Shown piece by piece: positions 25,411 through 39,149 of a stretch of DNA of 64,000 bases. This stretch comes from Setophaga petechia (taxonomy: Eukaryota; Chordata; Aves; Passeriformes; Parulidae). Position 1 is the first letter of the stretch. Every line of letters begins with the position of its first letter. The translations under genes were made by a program, and so were the position numbers. The stretch covers positions 10,781,258-10,845,257 of the forward strand of contig JANCRA010000014.1 in NCBI GenBank assembly GCA_024362935.1, given 5' to 3'. The notes below the pieces were generated by a model. It was given only the letters and a program-made list of their open reading frames with translations, had not been told where the DNA came from and ran no database searches.

Positions 25411-28370
25411 CTTTTAATGAAGTAAAGGAATAGACCATTTATGTAAAGAGCCATTTCAAAATTGATTAGATGTAAAGACAGGTTAGCATTTTTACAGTAT
25501 TGACAGCAAACCATTAACCAAGCAGCCCATAGACACGGTCACTGAGAGTTAATCGAAGGGAATAGTAATGTGGAGGGGATTTGCGTGACACTCATACAAG
25601 CTCACTCCTTCTGTTCACAGATTTTGGTTGTAGCTGATCTCTGAGATGCATTGAACTGTCTCTTTTCAATGCTGTGTATAATTACTTTTTGATTATAAGC
25701 ACTGAATTTAAACATTTTTGAGAGTGTGTAACTGCTGTCACATGCTTGTTTCTAAAATTACCTACAGCATCTGTAGCCTTGCATAGACACTTGATTTAAA
25801 GAACAGTAAGCAGTCTTGGCTAATAGCTTTCCTTTGATTATTTACCTTTCAGATTGCTTGAGTCTACACTGTAAGATAAGGCTAATACCTTAAAGGAAAC
25901 AATACTTGTGGGTATTTTAGGTCAATGGTTCTGAACAAATTCTGTGCCACCCAACAAATATCACATGCTTGCAGCAAACACCTTCTTAATAGTGGTAAAT
26001 TGCAATTAACCCCTTTTTCAAGTGGTAGAATCAAAACACAGAGAGCAAACTAAATAAAGAGCCTGAATATAGGGACACAAAATTTAGTAATGGAGATAGC
26101 AAATAAGCACATTTCCATATGCATGTAAAATCACACTGCAGATTATTAAAACCAAGATAATGCAAAAAAATTTTTTTTACCCTACTCCACACAAATTACC
26201 TTAATGTTACCTTTGTTTCAGTTTAGCATTCTTAGTGCATTATTTAAAGAAAATAAACCCCAGATAGCTTTTTGTTTCCATTTTATTAAAAATACCGGCA
26301 TCAACTTCCATCTGTGTATGTCATCAGTCAGTCCTACGTCGCTGTCTTGGACCTTAAAAGTTTCGTATCTAACTTGAAACATTTAATCAGTTAGGAACCT
26401 TGCTAATCTTTCTGGAAATAGTTAATTCTAATAATTAGGCTTCTGATAGTTTTATTTGACAGCATTTGTAATGTCATGATCTTAACACAGACAAGATGAA
26501 ACCAAGTTTGCATTTTATTTACATTTCCTACCCCTGGCTCACATGCCCACTAGCAAGGTTGCAGCAGAAACACCGCTGAGCTGGAGAACAACATCCTTGT
26601 GAAACTTATTTGTTTCATAATCTTCTTCTCACTTAAGAACAAGAAAACCCCAAAGAGCAGAGCATTCTGAGACAACTTCCTGAGATACAATGAGGGGAAG
26701 CCCTGCTCTGCTCCAGGCCCTTTAGGAGAAAGCCCCTATGCCTGTGTCAGGTTCAGATGGGAACTGACCACAGTGAACCATCCAGAGGGACCAGTGTGGA
26801 AAAGTTTTATCTTGAGATAAAAGCCCTTTTCACCTGCACCTTACCTGGAGGCAGTTTTTAATACAGCAGGAGGAGGTCAGTCAGCCCCTGCTCCCTCCTG
26901 AGCTCACATTGCTCAGCTGGTGGGGATGTGCAAAGCCACCCTACAAAGAACCCTGGCAGCAGCTGTGGCTGAGGGGCTGCTGTGCTAATCCTCCACAGAA
27001 AAAGGCAGAGGCCATTTGCCATCACTGTTGCAAAGTGTTCCCAAAACATGCCTGGGATTTTTTGCTGAAAGTCAAAATTTGGCCCTGAGCAGTACAATTT
27101 TACAATCTGGTCCTTGGGCAGGACACTAACAGGGAAATTATAGCAAAGTCCAGTGAGAGAGACAAATGGGTAAGTAGGATAAACATTAAACAAAAATCTA
27201 TCCCAAAGCTTTAGGGGACACATCTGACTCTGCTGACCAAAACAAAAGCAGGATTCATTTCTCCTGATTAGCTCCATCACACAAATGTTGTGCAGAACAA
27301 CTGTTCAAGTGCTGTGGGCTGTAGCACACCTGGCTGATGGGACCCTCCCAGCTCTGTGCTCTCAATGCATTTCAGCTGTAAGGGCATCTTGAAGAGAACA
27401 AAATGAGAATATTTCTTGTCAAACTGAGAAGTGGTTCAGTCTGAGGTTTGAATATGTGGACCATGCTAAAAGGCTTGGTGTGAAAAGACTGAAATTGTTT
27501 CCTTATTTGTCTTGAAAGGAAAACAGGAGGGAGAAAAAAAAAGCATAGATGCCAAAAGCTTGGAGGCATGCAAACTCAGAAACACAAACTAAAGGCTGTC
27601 TCAACCTGCAGCTGTTACACAAAATATACTCAAAGCCTTCCCCAAGTAAATATCTTCCTTGCCTGCCTCTTTATTAGCAAATTCTATGAACTCTGACCCA
27701 GCTTAGAAAAATTTAATATTTTCCCCCTAAATACTTTTTAAAAAACATATTCAAGGGGCCTGGTGGAGTCAGGAAGTCTGGAGAGAGGTAATTTGACATC
27801 TGAATTATTTCAAGGCCAATATGGAAAAGTATTCAAAGACTTATTTGGACATACATCAGTCAAGAGACCGCTTCTACCACAGAAGAGATGGTGCTGGAAA
27901 TGTAGACAGCTTTCAGAAAGCTGTGAGATAGAGCAAGGGAATTATGGCAAATGTCACATCTCAATCTAAGATGCCTATGATTAAGAACATTATCTTGGTA
28001 ATAGGCCTATTTCCACACCTGTAAAAGCATTTAGAATTTATTAAGAATGATAAGCGTAAACAAGGAACATGGTGTAAAAGCTTCCCTCTGCTAATTTGGC
28101 TGCACTGATTAAGATTTTATGTGATGCTTCTAAATTGGAATGTCAGCCCCACACTTTGTGGAGAAGCTTCACCAGCCAAGGCCTGCACTGCTTTGGTTTG
28201 GTGGCCTTTTAGGGCTCTGCTGCATTGTGAGACAAGGAATATTAACCCATCATTTCTTTCACTTAGATAAAGCCTGGATGACTCAGTTGTTCTTCACTGT
28301 CCATACCATGTGGCTTAAAATAAAATGGCCAAGCTTCTGATTTGCCTTCTCTTAAGGTATTTCCCGCCAC

Positions 28371-28385
28371 AAAAAAAAAAAAAAA
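28371..28385. repeat. poly(A) run, 15 bases
   Basis: Fifteen adenines follow 'tatttcccgccac'. No retrocopied gene body was recognised upstream. Confidence 0.9.
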
Positions 28386-28419
28386 TCTAATAATCTACTA
28401 TTGAAATTTGAAAATGAAT

Positions 28420-28560
28420 CATGGTTGTAATTATGCAAACCGGTAGCACCATTTTGCTAAGAGACACTCAGGTTGTGTCTGAAACATAATCAGCAGTGGA
28501 AAAGGAAAAATAAATTATTAATGTTCATTTCTGTAAATTATTAGCAGTAGCACATGACTA
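28420..28560. promoter_or_regulatory. Candidate conserved noncoding element
   Basis: This repeat-free block contains an octamer-like 'attatgcaaa', several ATTA homeodomain cores ('aaattattaatgttcatt', 'gtaaattattagc') and little simple sequence. The motif mix resembles developmental enhancers, but conservation cannot be judged here. Confidence 0.2.
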
Positions 28561-31500
28561 ACACCTACTTATCAGGGAGAGAAGAGGTTCACAAATCCTG
28601 GACTTGCCTGTCTAAGGTGTCTTTTTGTAAATGACACAGACCAGTTACTCAGCCTTCGGGCTCGTGGCTGGGCTGTTTCTGCAGGAATCCTGTCACAGGC
28701 ACCTCCACACGCACCCATAGCAGCAGCCAGGGGTTTGTCAGTGCATAACCCAAGGCTGGGGAAGTGTGCTCAGCTCTACCTGTCCTGGGATCTGGCATGG
28801 GATGGCTGGCAGCAGGTTGTTGTCACGACTCACTGCCACACATTACAGACATCTCAAACTGCTTTATTCAGATGCACATTTGACATGGGGCTGAGTCAGC
28901 AGAGCCACACCTCTGACTGAGGTTCTGAACACAGAGCACACAAAAGCCCCCATGCACACACACACATTGTCTTTAATTGCCCAAGCAGCATGTACATATT
29001 TAAAATGACATTTCTCATCTACTGATGTGGCTGCATTTGTGGCATTCATCACCTAATATTAATGAGAATATTAGACATTATTTAGCCTAAGGCCCTATGC
29101 CAGCAGTCCCTCCTGCAGGCAAGAAGCATTGCCTGGATCAGATCTCCAGGTCTCAACCTCAGTTCTGTGGCTGCAATTTCTAACTTCATTTCAAAGAAAG
29201 TTCTTCTTTTCTTTTCACTGGATTTACACACACAAACCTACTACTTACTGATTTGTTCTTTAAATAAAAAAACCAAACCCCATGTATTTTCTGCTACTTC
29301 TCTTAGTACAAGCAACTCTTCTTTCCTCACACTGAATTTTCTATTTTCTGGCTCCCTGGCTCAGATTCCAGCACACAAACTTGAAGTACATCAGAAATAT
29401 CCCCTTGTCCCAATACAAAGGTGCACTTTGAGGAAAAGAGCTAATCACACACTGGCCAGTGGTGGATTCACCTCCTTGCCTGGCTGTTCCCCTACACATC
29501 TGGTGAGGGATCCCCTGGGACAGAACCAAGCCATGGCAACGCTGCCTGCCTCCTCCCAAGGAAAGGGAGACTGGTGTTAAAAAGAAACCTGCACTGTCAG
29601 CTGTAGAAACAGATGGGCTCCCTGCTGCAGCACCACTTATCAGAGGGGTGAAATAGCTCCTGCAGGTTGTGCCCTCTGTCCTCCAGTGCAGCCATCTCTC
29701 AGACACTGCTTCTCTTTCCCATCACCAGCCACCATTTACATCTCAGCACAGCAAGAAGAGGCAGTCCCAGGCCTTTCCCTGGAGGTCAGCTTGGCTTTAG
29801 CCTCCTCTCTGTTGCCTGGGCTCAGTCCTACTATTATGCTTCACAAATATGTTATCCGCCAGCAAATCTCTTGCTAAAGGCTCACTAATGCAGGGCTGAT
29901 GGGAGAGATGGCTAGTGCCTTGTTGCCAAGTGATTTCCACTTTAATTGCATTTTAAGTCTCTTTTAATTGATCCTTTAAAAGTCTTCCATACTGTAAGCA
30001 GAATAGTTATACAGTGTGTGTCTTATTAGTGCCCTCACAAAGTATGTTCTGCAGGGGATTTTGCTCTGGCATTCTGGCCTTTCTATTCATTAATTTGAAG
30101 GAAAAGATTAGCCAATGATTTGGATATTACTGCTTAACTGGTGGCTCCGGAATTACAAATCTTTTCCTTCCATTAGAATTTTTTTTTTAAATTCCACATA
30201 CGAAATACAGTGCATGACACCATCCTAATCCTCACTAATAGTTTCTGACCTTTAGCTGCAGCCATACATTCTCCTGGGTTTTCAGCAACGAACCCCAACA
30301 TTACATTGCATTGCAAGCTGTTTCATCTCTCTGTACACTCCCAAGTTTAAACTTCCTGCTCTCTCCTGGCATTCACAAAGCCCACATATATTAAGACCAT
30401 ACTTCCATTGATTTCACTTTTAATATTAAACAGGCAGTACATGATACCCTCAGTATTGACTCTACCAAGTCCATTAATGACCCTTTTGTGGCTTCACTTT
30501 AATTTACGCTTTGAAGGAAAACTGCTGTATTATGAGTCAGGGGTGAAAGAGAATATTGCTTATATTAAAGATCTGTATAAAAAGAATATCATCTTTGACC
30601 TACTGAGTCAAAGTTGAGCACTCAAAATAATTCCTACTGTAAGCACATGAAAAATATTATTATGGAATGCCCAGGCTTTCATCTGACAAGGAAGATTTAA
30701 GGATTTCATTGTTTATGTACATAAGAGGAAAAGGTCTTTAGATTTTTTGTTGCAGCCAAGCTACAATAGAGCCAGAGTTGTCCAAAGTCAGAATATATAT
30801 TTCTCTTTCAAAATCCATGTAATTATACAGATCTGAAGTGCCACACAGAGTGTACTAAAAACATCAACTGTTCAGGGAGACCTCAAGAACTTCAACCTTA
30901 CAGGTCACATTAAAGACAGAGTTTCAAAACTTCCCCAGTCATGCTGGTTTAAGTGAAGCCCTTAATAATTCAGTATAGCTCTGGATGTGTGTATCAGACC
31001 CTGTGGTAGAGCTGTGCACATTGTAATGAGATAGGAGCAGATCTGCATTACAGTGAAGGATGACATGGGCTAATGGCTTTGGCTACAGCATAAAGTGTGA
31101 GATTTAAATTGACTAAAGTGAAATGTAAGGGTGAGATTTGCTTGAACACAGTCATCTGAGGCATATTCCTTCAGACTGCCCGAGGGAAGAAACAATTCAG
31201 AAAGGACACACAGGAGTCTGTCAAGGAGACAGAGCTCTGCAACCTGCTCTGAAAGGGCAGCTGCTGGGCATGAGCAGAGGAGCCTGCCAGGGCTCCAGGT
31301 CCCAGGCTTTGCTATTACACCTTTCTTTAGCTGCTTGTCTGTAAGAAGCTTGAAGGCTCCTAGGATGTGCCAAAGAGGTGCTTGAGGCACGGGGCAGACA
31401 CAATAAAAAACGTAAAAGACTCATATGTCAATGGCACATCAAGAGATGCTAAAGGAATTTAAAGGCAAAGGACAGATTCAGAATGTGGTTCAAATCAATA

Positions 31501-34500
31501 AACTTCTAAGTGAGCAGGCACAGAAGGTGCCCTGCAAAAAGCTGATCAGGCTACTGCATAAGCAATTTCTAGTGTGACTTTTAAAATAATAGAGACTTAA
31601 TTAGAATATTGTACTGATTTTAAAAAATTGCTCCAAATAGCAGTTGGAAAGAGTTGAAATACTACCAGTTGCTGGTCCAGTGAAACAGAACTGCATTGGA
31701 GGACAGCTATAAAAGGTGTAATTATCAGACTTTTCTCATGAGCCTTTCCAATTTTCAGTACCATCTCTGCCTGCCTAACTTCAGTTGTTGACTACAACCC
31801 TGAATTGGAAAAAGACAAGCAAACTCATCTGAAAATGAATCTACTGGAGGGATAGTATTTTTCTGTAAAGATCAAAGGCACATGTACATATGTGTGTGTG
31901 TATAAACTGCATCTGGTACACTGTTTCTTTTCATCTGGCCAACACTCAGTAACAAAATTATATTTAGACAAAAATGTGAAACATACCTTAGCATTTTCCA
32001 GCAGAGACCATGCTGTAAATTCTCAAGCAGCAATCCTCTCCCTCTGTCCCCCAGTCCAGCTACTCACCCTCAAACCAACTCTTAACTTCCATTAACTGAG
32101 TCCTACCTCACCCAGGAAATCAAAGCAAGGCTTTTTTTTAAAGTGAGCAAAGTCTGGACTCTTTCAGTCAAACAGCAATAACCAAGAAGTCTGTTACAGT
32201 TCTACTGACCCATTTCTAGCCAGCAGCTTCAATAACCAACATAAAAGCTTGTCAAGATGCAGCTGGAAAAATTTTCACATAACATGCTATTCTTTTTTCA
32301 CATTTGTGAATGCCTTGTAAAAAATCTTCAGTTAAAAACTGATTGTGGATGAAATGTCTCAGTAGCCTGGAAAAAACAAGGCTACTTCTTGTTAAGGGGG
32401 CAATGGAAGGTGTTTCAGTCTTCTCTGTAATTGCGCTACTGACTTGGACTGGTTTTTAAGAGAAACAGTCTGAGATCAATTGAATAGCAAACAACTCACC
32501 TTCCTAAGCCTGAGCTCAGTGATCCTTACACTGAATAGCAGCAGTGAATTGCAGGGAACCAGTGCTTTGCCCTATAAATACTTTAACAGAAAATTGCATC
32601 CTTCTAACACCTCACAAAGGAAACTGTTAACTGAATCCCTTCCTATACATCTGTGTTCTGTAGCCATGTCCCTGTGTGAGAACACTGAAGGCTGAGAAAG
32701 AAAGAGCAAAGCTGCTGAACAGAGCTCATGCCCCAGCCAAACACCTTGTGTTCCCCTGATAAACATTCCTGTCCTCTCAGCAGCTACTCTGCTCCCCTCT
32801 CCTGTGTGCAGGGAGACACAGAAACCTTGCAGCAATGACCCTACCAGCCTTCCTTCCATGCAGGGTGCAGACATCACATCTGAAGATTCCCCTGCATTGG
32901 GGGAGCAGCAGAGCCTGGGATCCTGTGACTCTCACCACCCTCTTCAGTAGGTGATGCTGCCAATTCCTGCAGAGTGAGGACACCCCAATCCCTGCAGGGC
33001 AGCCACAGCACCCAGTGTGAGTGGGAGCCCCTGCAGGAACCCTCAGTGCATTGGGACACTCCTGCCTTGGTGTGCCAGTACATATGGGGAGCTCACTGCT
33101 GGGGTGACTGTCCTCATCATCAGCACCTCCTGTCTGGAGCAGAAGGTCACAGAATGAACTGGGATCTTCTCAAGTGAAACTAAACCTGATGTTCTCCACC
33201 TACAAGCACACACTTGGGGTACGGGCACAGCCCTGAGCTAACTTACAGTAGGCTCCCTGAAACAGCCCCAGTGTGGCCTTTGGCACCAACATGCTTTGTT
33301 TTACAGGGCTGCTCTGATTGGGTTGCATGACTTTCATTTGTGCAGGCTGGGCACTGTGGACCCAGGGACAGCAAAGGGCAAACACAGCAACTGGTGAGGA
33401 GACCAAGTCTGCTCATTGGAAATGGTGCCAGGCAGTCTCTGCTGGGGATTGGGACAGGGCTCTGCTATCACAGGGAGATAACATCAAGGGATGCTAGAAG
33501 CTAAATGGTCCATGTTCCTCCTTTTCTCATTGTGCAACCAGAAATCACACTGGTGATCCCACCCCTGATTCCCCCATATATTTGGACAATATTCTGTCAA
33601 GATGTCACTGTTTTAAAACAGAGGACTGAGTTGTGCAGCTCTTCCACAATAAATGCACAATTGCAGTAGGATTTTTTGCTGAATGAAAGACTGCAGACTT
33701 CAGCCTATTAATTTTACAAATGTCTTGTCTTCAAATGCTACAGTAATTAGCTTAACTCCTTCACACTTTAAGATGCTTTAAAGTGTTCTGCAGGAATGCC
33801 TTAGATTTTAGGGCAAAGCTAATTTAAACTTCACTAGCAGTATGATCTCCTGGGATACTGCAGGCAATGTTGATTTTTATCCGCAAACTCTTCTCTTAAC
33901 TGTTGCCAAGGTTTTAGATTTTATCATAATGTATTCACAAATATTTATGGAAACTATAACTCAAATATGCATTGGTTAAAATTAAACATATTTTACACAA
34001 GGTAGCGTCAGTGCCAGTTTATATAAATAAGTGTTATTAGCTGCTTCAGCAGGCCTATTTGTCATGTTTAGGAAGAAACACCTTTAAATCCTGACAAAGC
34101 TGTCTCATAAAAAAGAAATCTTAAATCTGTGGTTGTGGCTTACTTGCCAAGACACCTTTTCAGCGTGTGGTAGCTGCTGCAGCAGTGGCCACGATGCTCA
34201 GAGCAGGGGCTGCCTGGCCTGGGGCAGCTCCACAGCAGAGCCAGCAGCTTGTGTGCTGTGCAGGGCACGGCAGGGCTGGAACTCACCCACTTGGGGAACC
34301 CCCTATCTCTGGATCCCATGTGTGTCTAAGGAATGAAAATTTTCCCATGATTGATCTGACTATGGGAATACTTTGGACACCGAAATGATGCAGGTAAAAT
34401 AATACTCATTGAAACTTGTTCAGAGAAAATAAGGAAATGCAATATGAGAACACGTCAACTTCTGTATGTTACAGATACGGAACTTGTTCAGTGTAATAAA

Positions 34501-35084
34501 AGAATCATGGGAAAAGCAGAGGCAGAGGAAACAAAGCAAAGAAGGTACTCAACATTTCCATGGCATATAAACCTAAATTCAATATTTTAAGTGTGAATAT
34601 TTACTGTTAGCCCTGCAACCTCAAAAATGCCTACAACATATGCATGTCATTCATGATTTTCTACAGTTATAATTCAGCATGCTGCTCAAGTTGTTGGGAG
34701 AAAATTTATGGAGACAAAAGGCAACACTGAACAATGGCAAAATTAACTTTGCAGTAACCAAAGCTGGAATCCAACTCTGCTTCAGATAAACACAGATAAA
34801 TGGATTTAAATGTTCTTTGCGCTTGAGTTTATATTTAATCCAAATTACTCTAGCTAAGGGCTTCCCCCTGCAAGGACAGTACAAATGCAATAAATATTTG
34901 ATCTCATTCTGCTTCTATTTTAGCTCAGCCTGATTAATAGTACCTGGAAAACATTCTTGTTAATCCCACAGCACCTTCACTCCTATGTCATTGACCGGTT
35001 TTCTGCCCACCCTACATTTCTTGACAGGGTGAATGAGCTTATACAGAAGCTTGTGCAGTCACAGCTTGGATTTAAGGTGATGGC

Positions 35085-35178
35085 ATCACTGAATGGTTGG
35101 GGCTGGAGCCACCTGGTCCAAACCCCATTCTCAGCAAGGCCACATGGAGCCAGTCACCCAGGACCACATCCAGGTGCA
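35085..35178 (-). mobile_element. Short CR1 LINE 3'-end fragment, antisense
   Basis: The plus strand reads as the reverse complement of a CR1 3' end: 'cactgaatggttggggctgg', then 'agccacctggtccaaacccc', 'ttctcagcaaggccacatgg', and 'cacccaggaccacatccagg'. Each block aligns by eye to the standard CR1 antisense phrases, including the 'gaatggttgg' start and the 'ggaccacatccag' block. Only about 95 bp remain, so the copy is heavily truncated or eroded. The element reads on the minus strand. Confidence 0.75.
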
Positions 35179-36040
35179 TGTACTGGACCTTTTATAGTTC
35201 TTCAGCCAAAAGGAAGGTGAACTCATCTGAGTTTCCCTATTGGAAAGGGAATGGTTATCAGGCAGAGCAGATAAGCAGAATACATGAGTTATGAAAAAAG
35301 CACATCTGCTATGCACTTAAAACAAACAGTTCCTCATCAGTATGTGACAGTGACCACCTCACACTGCAGTCACCTGGACATGTGGAACCACAACAAAGCC
35401 CCAGTGATTGACAGAACCCACTAAGCTGCAGCAACAAAGCTTCAGACTTGTACCTGTAGACATCCATGGGTGCTGAAAACAGTTTGCACTACTTTTTCCT
35501 ACTGCTTTGGACTAGGTTGTTGCTCAGGTGAGGCCTTGTGCCATCACAAATACTAGATAGGTGTGTCTGTCACCTTTAAAGCTCTCAACTCATTTTTAAA
35601 TCTACTTATTTTCTTGACAGGATTTTTTAAAGTTCCTTTGACTCCAACAGAAATGAACAACTGTAAGAGCTCAGTCACCAGCTTGGATTCTGCCTCCCCC
35701 ATATTCAGTGTAGGACTAAACTGACAGTTCTGCCTTGATCTGTTATGCTGGTCAAATGAAAAATAGGAAAGGAAGAAAACCTATCTGTATTTGAAACACT
35801 TATTCCTTTCACATGTTCTTTTCAGTTACATGTTGTGTTGCATGACCCTCTATTTCCAGGCCTTCTTGGATGTTTTCTGTTTCCATTCTGTATGCAATAT
35901 AACCATGTTGGAACTAGGCTGCAGCCCACCAGGACTGAGAGCCAGGTACTTCTCATAATAGGAGGTCAAACTAAATGAAACTCAGAGCCCCACCAGTTCT
36001 CACAGCTGAATTCCAGCATTGGATATGACATGGCCAAGGG
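35179..36040. other. Noncoding stretch without a recognised gene
   Basis: No gene or repeat is recognised. It lies between a short CR1 fragment and the long palindrome. Confidence 0.5.
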
Positions 36041-36170
36041 GAAAATATTGGATTTATTTTTATGAGTTAGTCATAACCCTAATGCCCTTAAGAGGTACTG
36101 TGAGAAGTGAATCCATTCATAAGGCCAACAAGGTCACTTTTAACTTGTAAAAATAAATCCAATATTTTTC
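36041..36170. repeat. Long inverted repeat, 22-bp near-perfect arms
   Basis: The left arm at 36041-36062 (gaaaatattggatttatttt plus ta) is the reverse complement of the right arm at 36148-36170, apart from one extra base in a T-run. The roughly 85-bp interior keeps partial complementarity (for example 'ccctaatgcccttaag' against the complement of 'cataaggccaacaagg'). Weaker matches continue outward ('gcattg' and 'gacat' blocks on both sides), suggesting an imperfect palindrome of up to about 36020-36200. This shape fits a fossil palindromic MITE-type DNA transposon or an ancient hairpin-forming conserved element. I do not recognise the family. Confidence 0.7.
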
Positions 36171-36199
36171 ACTATGTCTTATTAGGTTTGTACAATGCA

Positions 36200-38349
36200 G
36201 CAACCACTGTGGTTTGTTTTTAAAACGTCACTTCCCACAACAGCTCATATTGCTTTTTAGCATGATTCCTCTTTCCCATGTTCCTCAGCTCCCAAGGTCT
36301 GCATTGTCTCTTTTGCTGCCTTTGTTTGTGCATCAAAACACATCCTGTTACTGAAAGTATTCTTGGGTTTTATGTTCAGCCCCTGCTCTAACACAGCTCC
36401 ATTGTCACAGTCTCTCTCTTCTGCCTCACATGTTTAACACATCCCTGGCATTTATCCCAGCTGATCCCACACAGCCTCAGCCATTCCTGACCTGTCTTGG
36501 TGCCTCTTACCAACTGAACTGCAACCATCAGAAATCCAGAGCAACATTTAGAATTTGTTGGTTAGACTGGTCTGACAAAATAGTCTAATAGCCTAAATTT
36601 GATAACTTCTCTTTCTTCCCTCCTTAAGGCTTCAATAGCTTAGAAGAGGATGGAATAGCTGAGAGGAGACCTGGAATATTTGGCTCAGCCCAGGAAATTT
36701 GCCATTTCAGACCGTGAGAAGTCCTGCAGACCACAGGGCTGTCTCAATTGGAACAGCTTTTCTCCCTGCAGACTGCAGGAGCTCATTACACATCTCCTTT
36801 TTCTCCCTGGTAGGCACAACTGGTAAATCACAAACAGCAGGAAAAGGCAGAGGATATGGAAAGATGCAGCCTTAGAACCAAAGAAGGGAGGTTTCAAGAG
36901 ATTATTGGCACACAGAGGAGTGGGGAGGTTTGGGATGGCACAGGTCACACCCTCTTGTCTGCAAGGGCAGCACTTTGTGCCCAGTGCAGTCTGAAGAGCT
37001 GAGCCTCAGAAAGCCAAGAGGAGATTGCAGGAGTAGGACAGCAAGGGTCTCAGAGGTGGTGAAAGGAGCAATGAGATACTCATCCCTTCCAAACACAGAT
37101 ATTATTCGAAATAATAAATATTATTTCAGGGATGATGTTAATGCATCAAGAAACCAAAAGAAAGCAGCACATTAAAGATTACGGACAGAGCAGAACAGTT
37201 TGCTCTCAATATAATTCAAATTTTTTGGCCAGCTTCCACTTCTGGGCAGAAGCTTTAGGGGCATTCATAAAAACCTAATTAGAAAATAACATCTCTCATG
37301 AATTATTAGCTCTTCTCATATCTGGTTGTAATAGATTAAATTAAAGTCACAAAACCAGCAAAATATAGTAAATCAATTAAAGAGAAAATTTTTATGTCAA
37401 TCACAGTCTATTGCTTCCTCTTAAAACACTGAAAAAGAAATGTTTTATGTCAAGAAGCCTCTCCAGAAAATATTTGCTTTTCCCCTACAGGAGTATTCAG
37501 AAGTTTCCAAAAGCCATGAGACTTGTATTTTCTCTCCCCCTTAGCACTAAGAAGAACAAACCAAGTGGAAAGCAGTTGTAGGAATGAAAATCCTGTCTCT
37601 TTTTTTGGTTTTGCCTATGTATCCATCTATATGTTCCCATTCACTTAAATATGATGAGTGTGCATTTTTACTGGTGAAGACAGAGCAGAATTTGGCTTTG
37701 GTTGATCCAGGTCTATACAACCTTAATTTGCTCACCCTAATTTATCCAAATTCTGAACAAGATTCCTTCCCAGTAAAAATTTTCACTCCCTTTTTAATGG
37801 GGATATAATGGGAATAATGTAAATGATTTCACCAATGATTGCACAAGGTGGAAAGGAAAATCAGACCTTCAGCTGTGTCTCAGTGAGAAAAGGCTCTGCA
37901 CGAGCCCAGCAGCTCTCACTGTTCCCACACAGCCCCCAAAAATGGCACAGCCACGTCTTTATCATTTCAAACCTCCAGCTCCCTGCTCGAGTAGCAGCTC
38001 CACATCACACAGTGCAATTTGAAATCTTGGCACTTGGCTTTCAATAATTCCCTGTTAGATTACTGTCTGTGGAAGAGCATATAACACAACTGCTACAAAT
38101 GCTGGGAGCAAAATCTTCAATAACAACTTAGCGCATATGATAACTTTCCCAATTTCCTGCATCTACACCACCTATCTCTTTACTCTGGTCTGTAGCAGCT
38201 TGTTTCTTTATTGAACATCTGCCTTGGGATCCCCTGTCATAAAAAGTAATAAACACATCAATCCAAAAGAAAGAGTATTGCATGGCCCAAAACTACTTAA
38301 CCAATCAAATTGGCAGCTGGCAGCATGAAACTAAAGGGATAAAACTCCG
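36200..38349. other. Noncoding stretch without a recognised gene
   Basis: No gene is supported. Open frames near 36.7-37.1 kb lie on both strands over the same moderately GC-rich sequence and look like chance. From 37.1 kb the sequence becomes AT-rich. Confidence 0.5.
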
Positions 38350-38610
38350 AGGTGCTTTTAATACAGTGTATTTCTAATGATATTACACACCTGCTGCCAT
38401 TTTGCACACCTAGCTGCCTGAGTGCTTTTAATAAGTTAATTATAGTTTCTAGCACCAATTATAGATTTCAACCTTTGTGGAAATACAAAGCAATGGGATT
38501 AATTTGTAAATCTGCTATCTCACTGATATTTGACAGCTATTGCTTTGATTCTCCTTCCTACAAAATACAGATGGATTGTCTTGGGAAAAAAAAGCATTCT
38601 TTAACCAAAT
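38350..38610. promoter_or_regulatory. Candidate conserved noncoding element
   Basis: The block is repeat-free with clustered homeodomain-type cores: 'ttaataagttaattatag', 'caccaattatagatttc' and 'gggattaatttgtaaat'. An E-box-like 'cacacctgctgcc' lies at its left end. This density is typical of gene-desert developmental enhancers, but it also occurs by chance in AT-rich DNA. Confidence 0.25.
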
Positions 38611-39149
38611 AATAATAAAAAAGCACAATAAAAATGCCTTGTAGCTTATTATCTACAGACCCCACAACTTGTAACTGTGACTGTAATTATAGCTGTTCGA
38701 GTTTCCCCTGCCGGTTTTGCTAAACAAACAAATGAAAAAGATACCCAAAAGGAAAAACCAAAGCAATTTGTGCTCTCCAGTTATCATTATATAAATATCC
38801 ATAGATTACTTGCATAGAGAGGAGATCAGATCTAATCTTTCACCAGAGTTTCTTGTAAATTGGAAATTACATTTATTTCAGGTGTATACTGTTCACCCAG
38901 TTCATATCCAGCTGTAAATTAGAACAGTTTTGCCTTTTGGGAGAAAAACCTCACTTTTGAAATGTGTCTTATTGACTGTGTATAGATTACCAGCAGCTGA
39001 TCCATGGAGTAGATTTGAAGGTAGAACTGCCTATAGGCAACTTTCTTTATTGATTGTAGATTGATATCCAGTTGATTTTTTAAAAAAGCAAAATAAAATA
39101 AAGATGAATGTAATTGCCAACTTTTTGTAGGAATAAGAGAAACAGGGTG
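38611..39149. other. AT-rich noncoding spacer
   Basis: Nothing gene-like is seen. The right end abuts the start of a CR1 fragment. Confidence 0.5.

Larger units (their letters stand above)
23551..35084. other. Noncoding stretch without a recognised gene
   Basis: No exon is supported on either strand. The segment is mostly AT-rich with homopolymer runs (listed separately). Blocks of higher GC near 26.85-27.0, 28.65-28.9, 29.4-29.8, 31.2-31.35 and 32.7-33.2 kb give short open frames that overlap on opposite strands. A candidate regulatory block at 28.42-28.56 kb is listed separately. The 32.7-33.2 kb block does not match any repeat I know. Confidence 0.5.

Noticed and set aside
26858..27280. 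140-codon minus-strand open frame
   Set aside because: Rich in F, L, C and P as expected from noncoding translation. No recognisable domain or convincing splice context.
28650..28920. GC-richer interval considered as a possible LTR
   Set aside because: I could not find paired terminal repeats, a primer-binding site or a recognisable LTR end, so no retroviral call is made.
29167..29706. Long open frames on both strands over the same interval
   Set aside because: Two opposite-strand frames of 137 and 121 codons cover much of the same DNA, with no motif in either. GC-richer noncoding sequence explains both.
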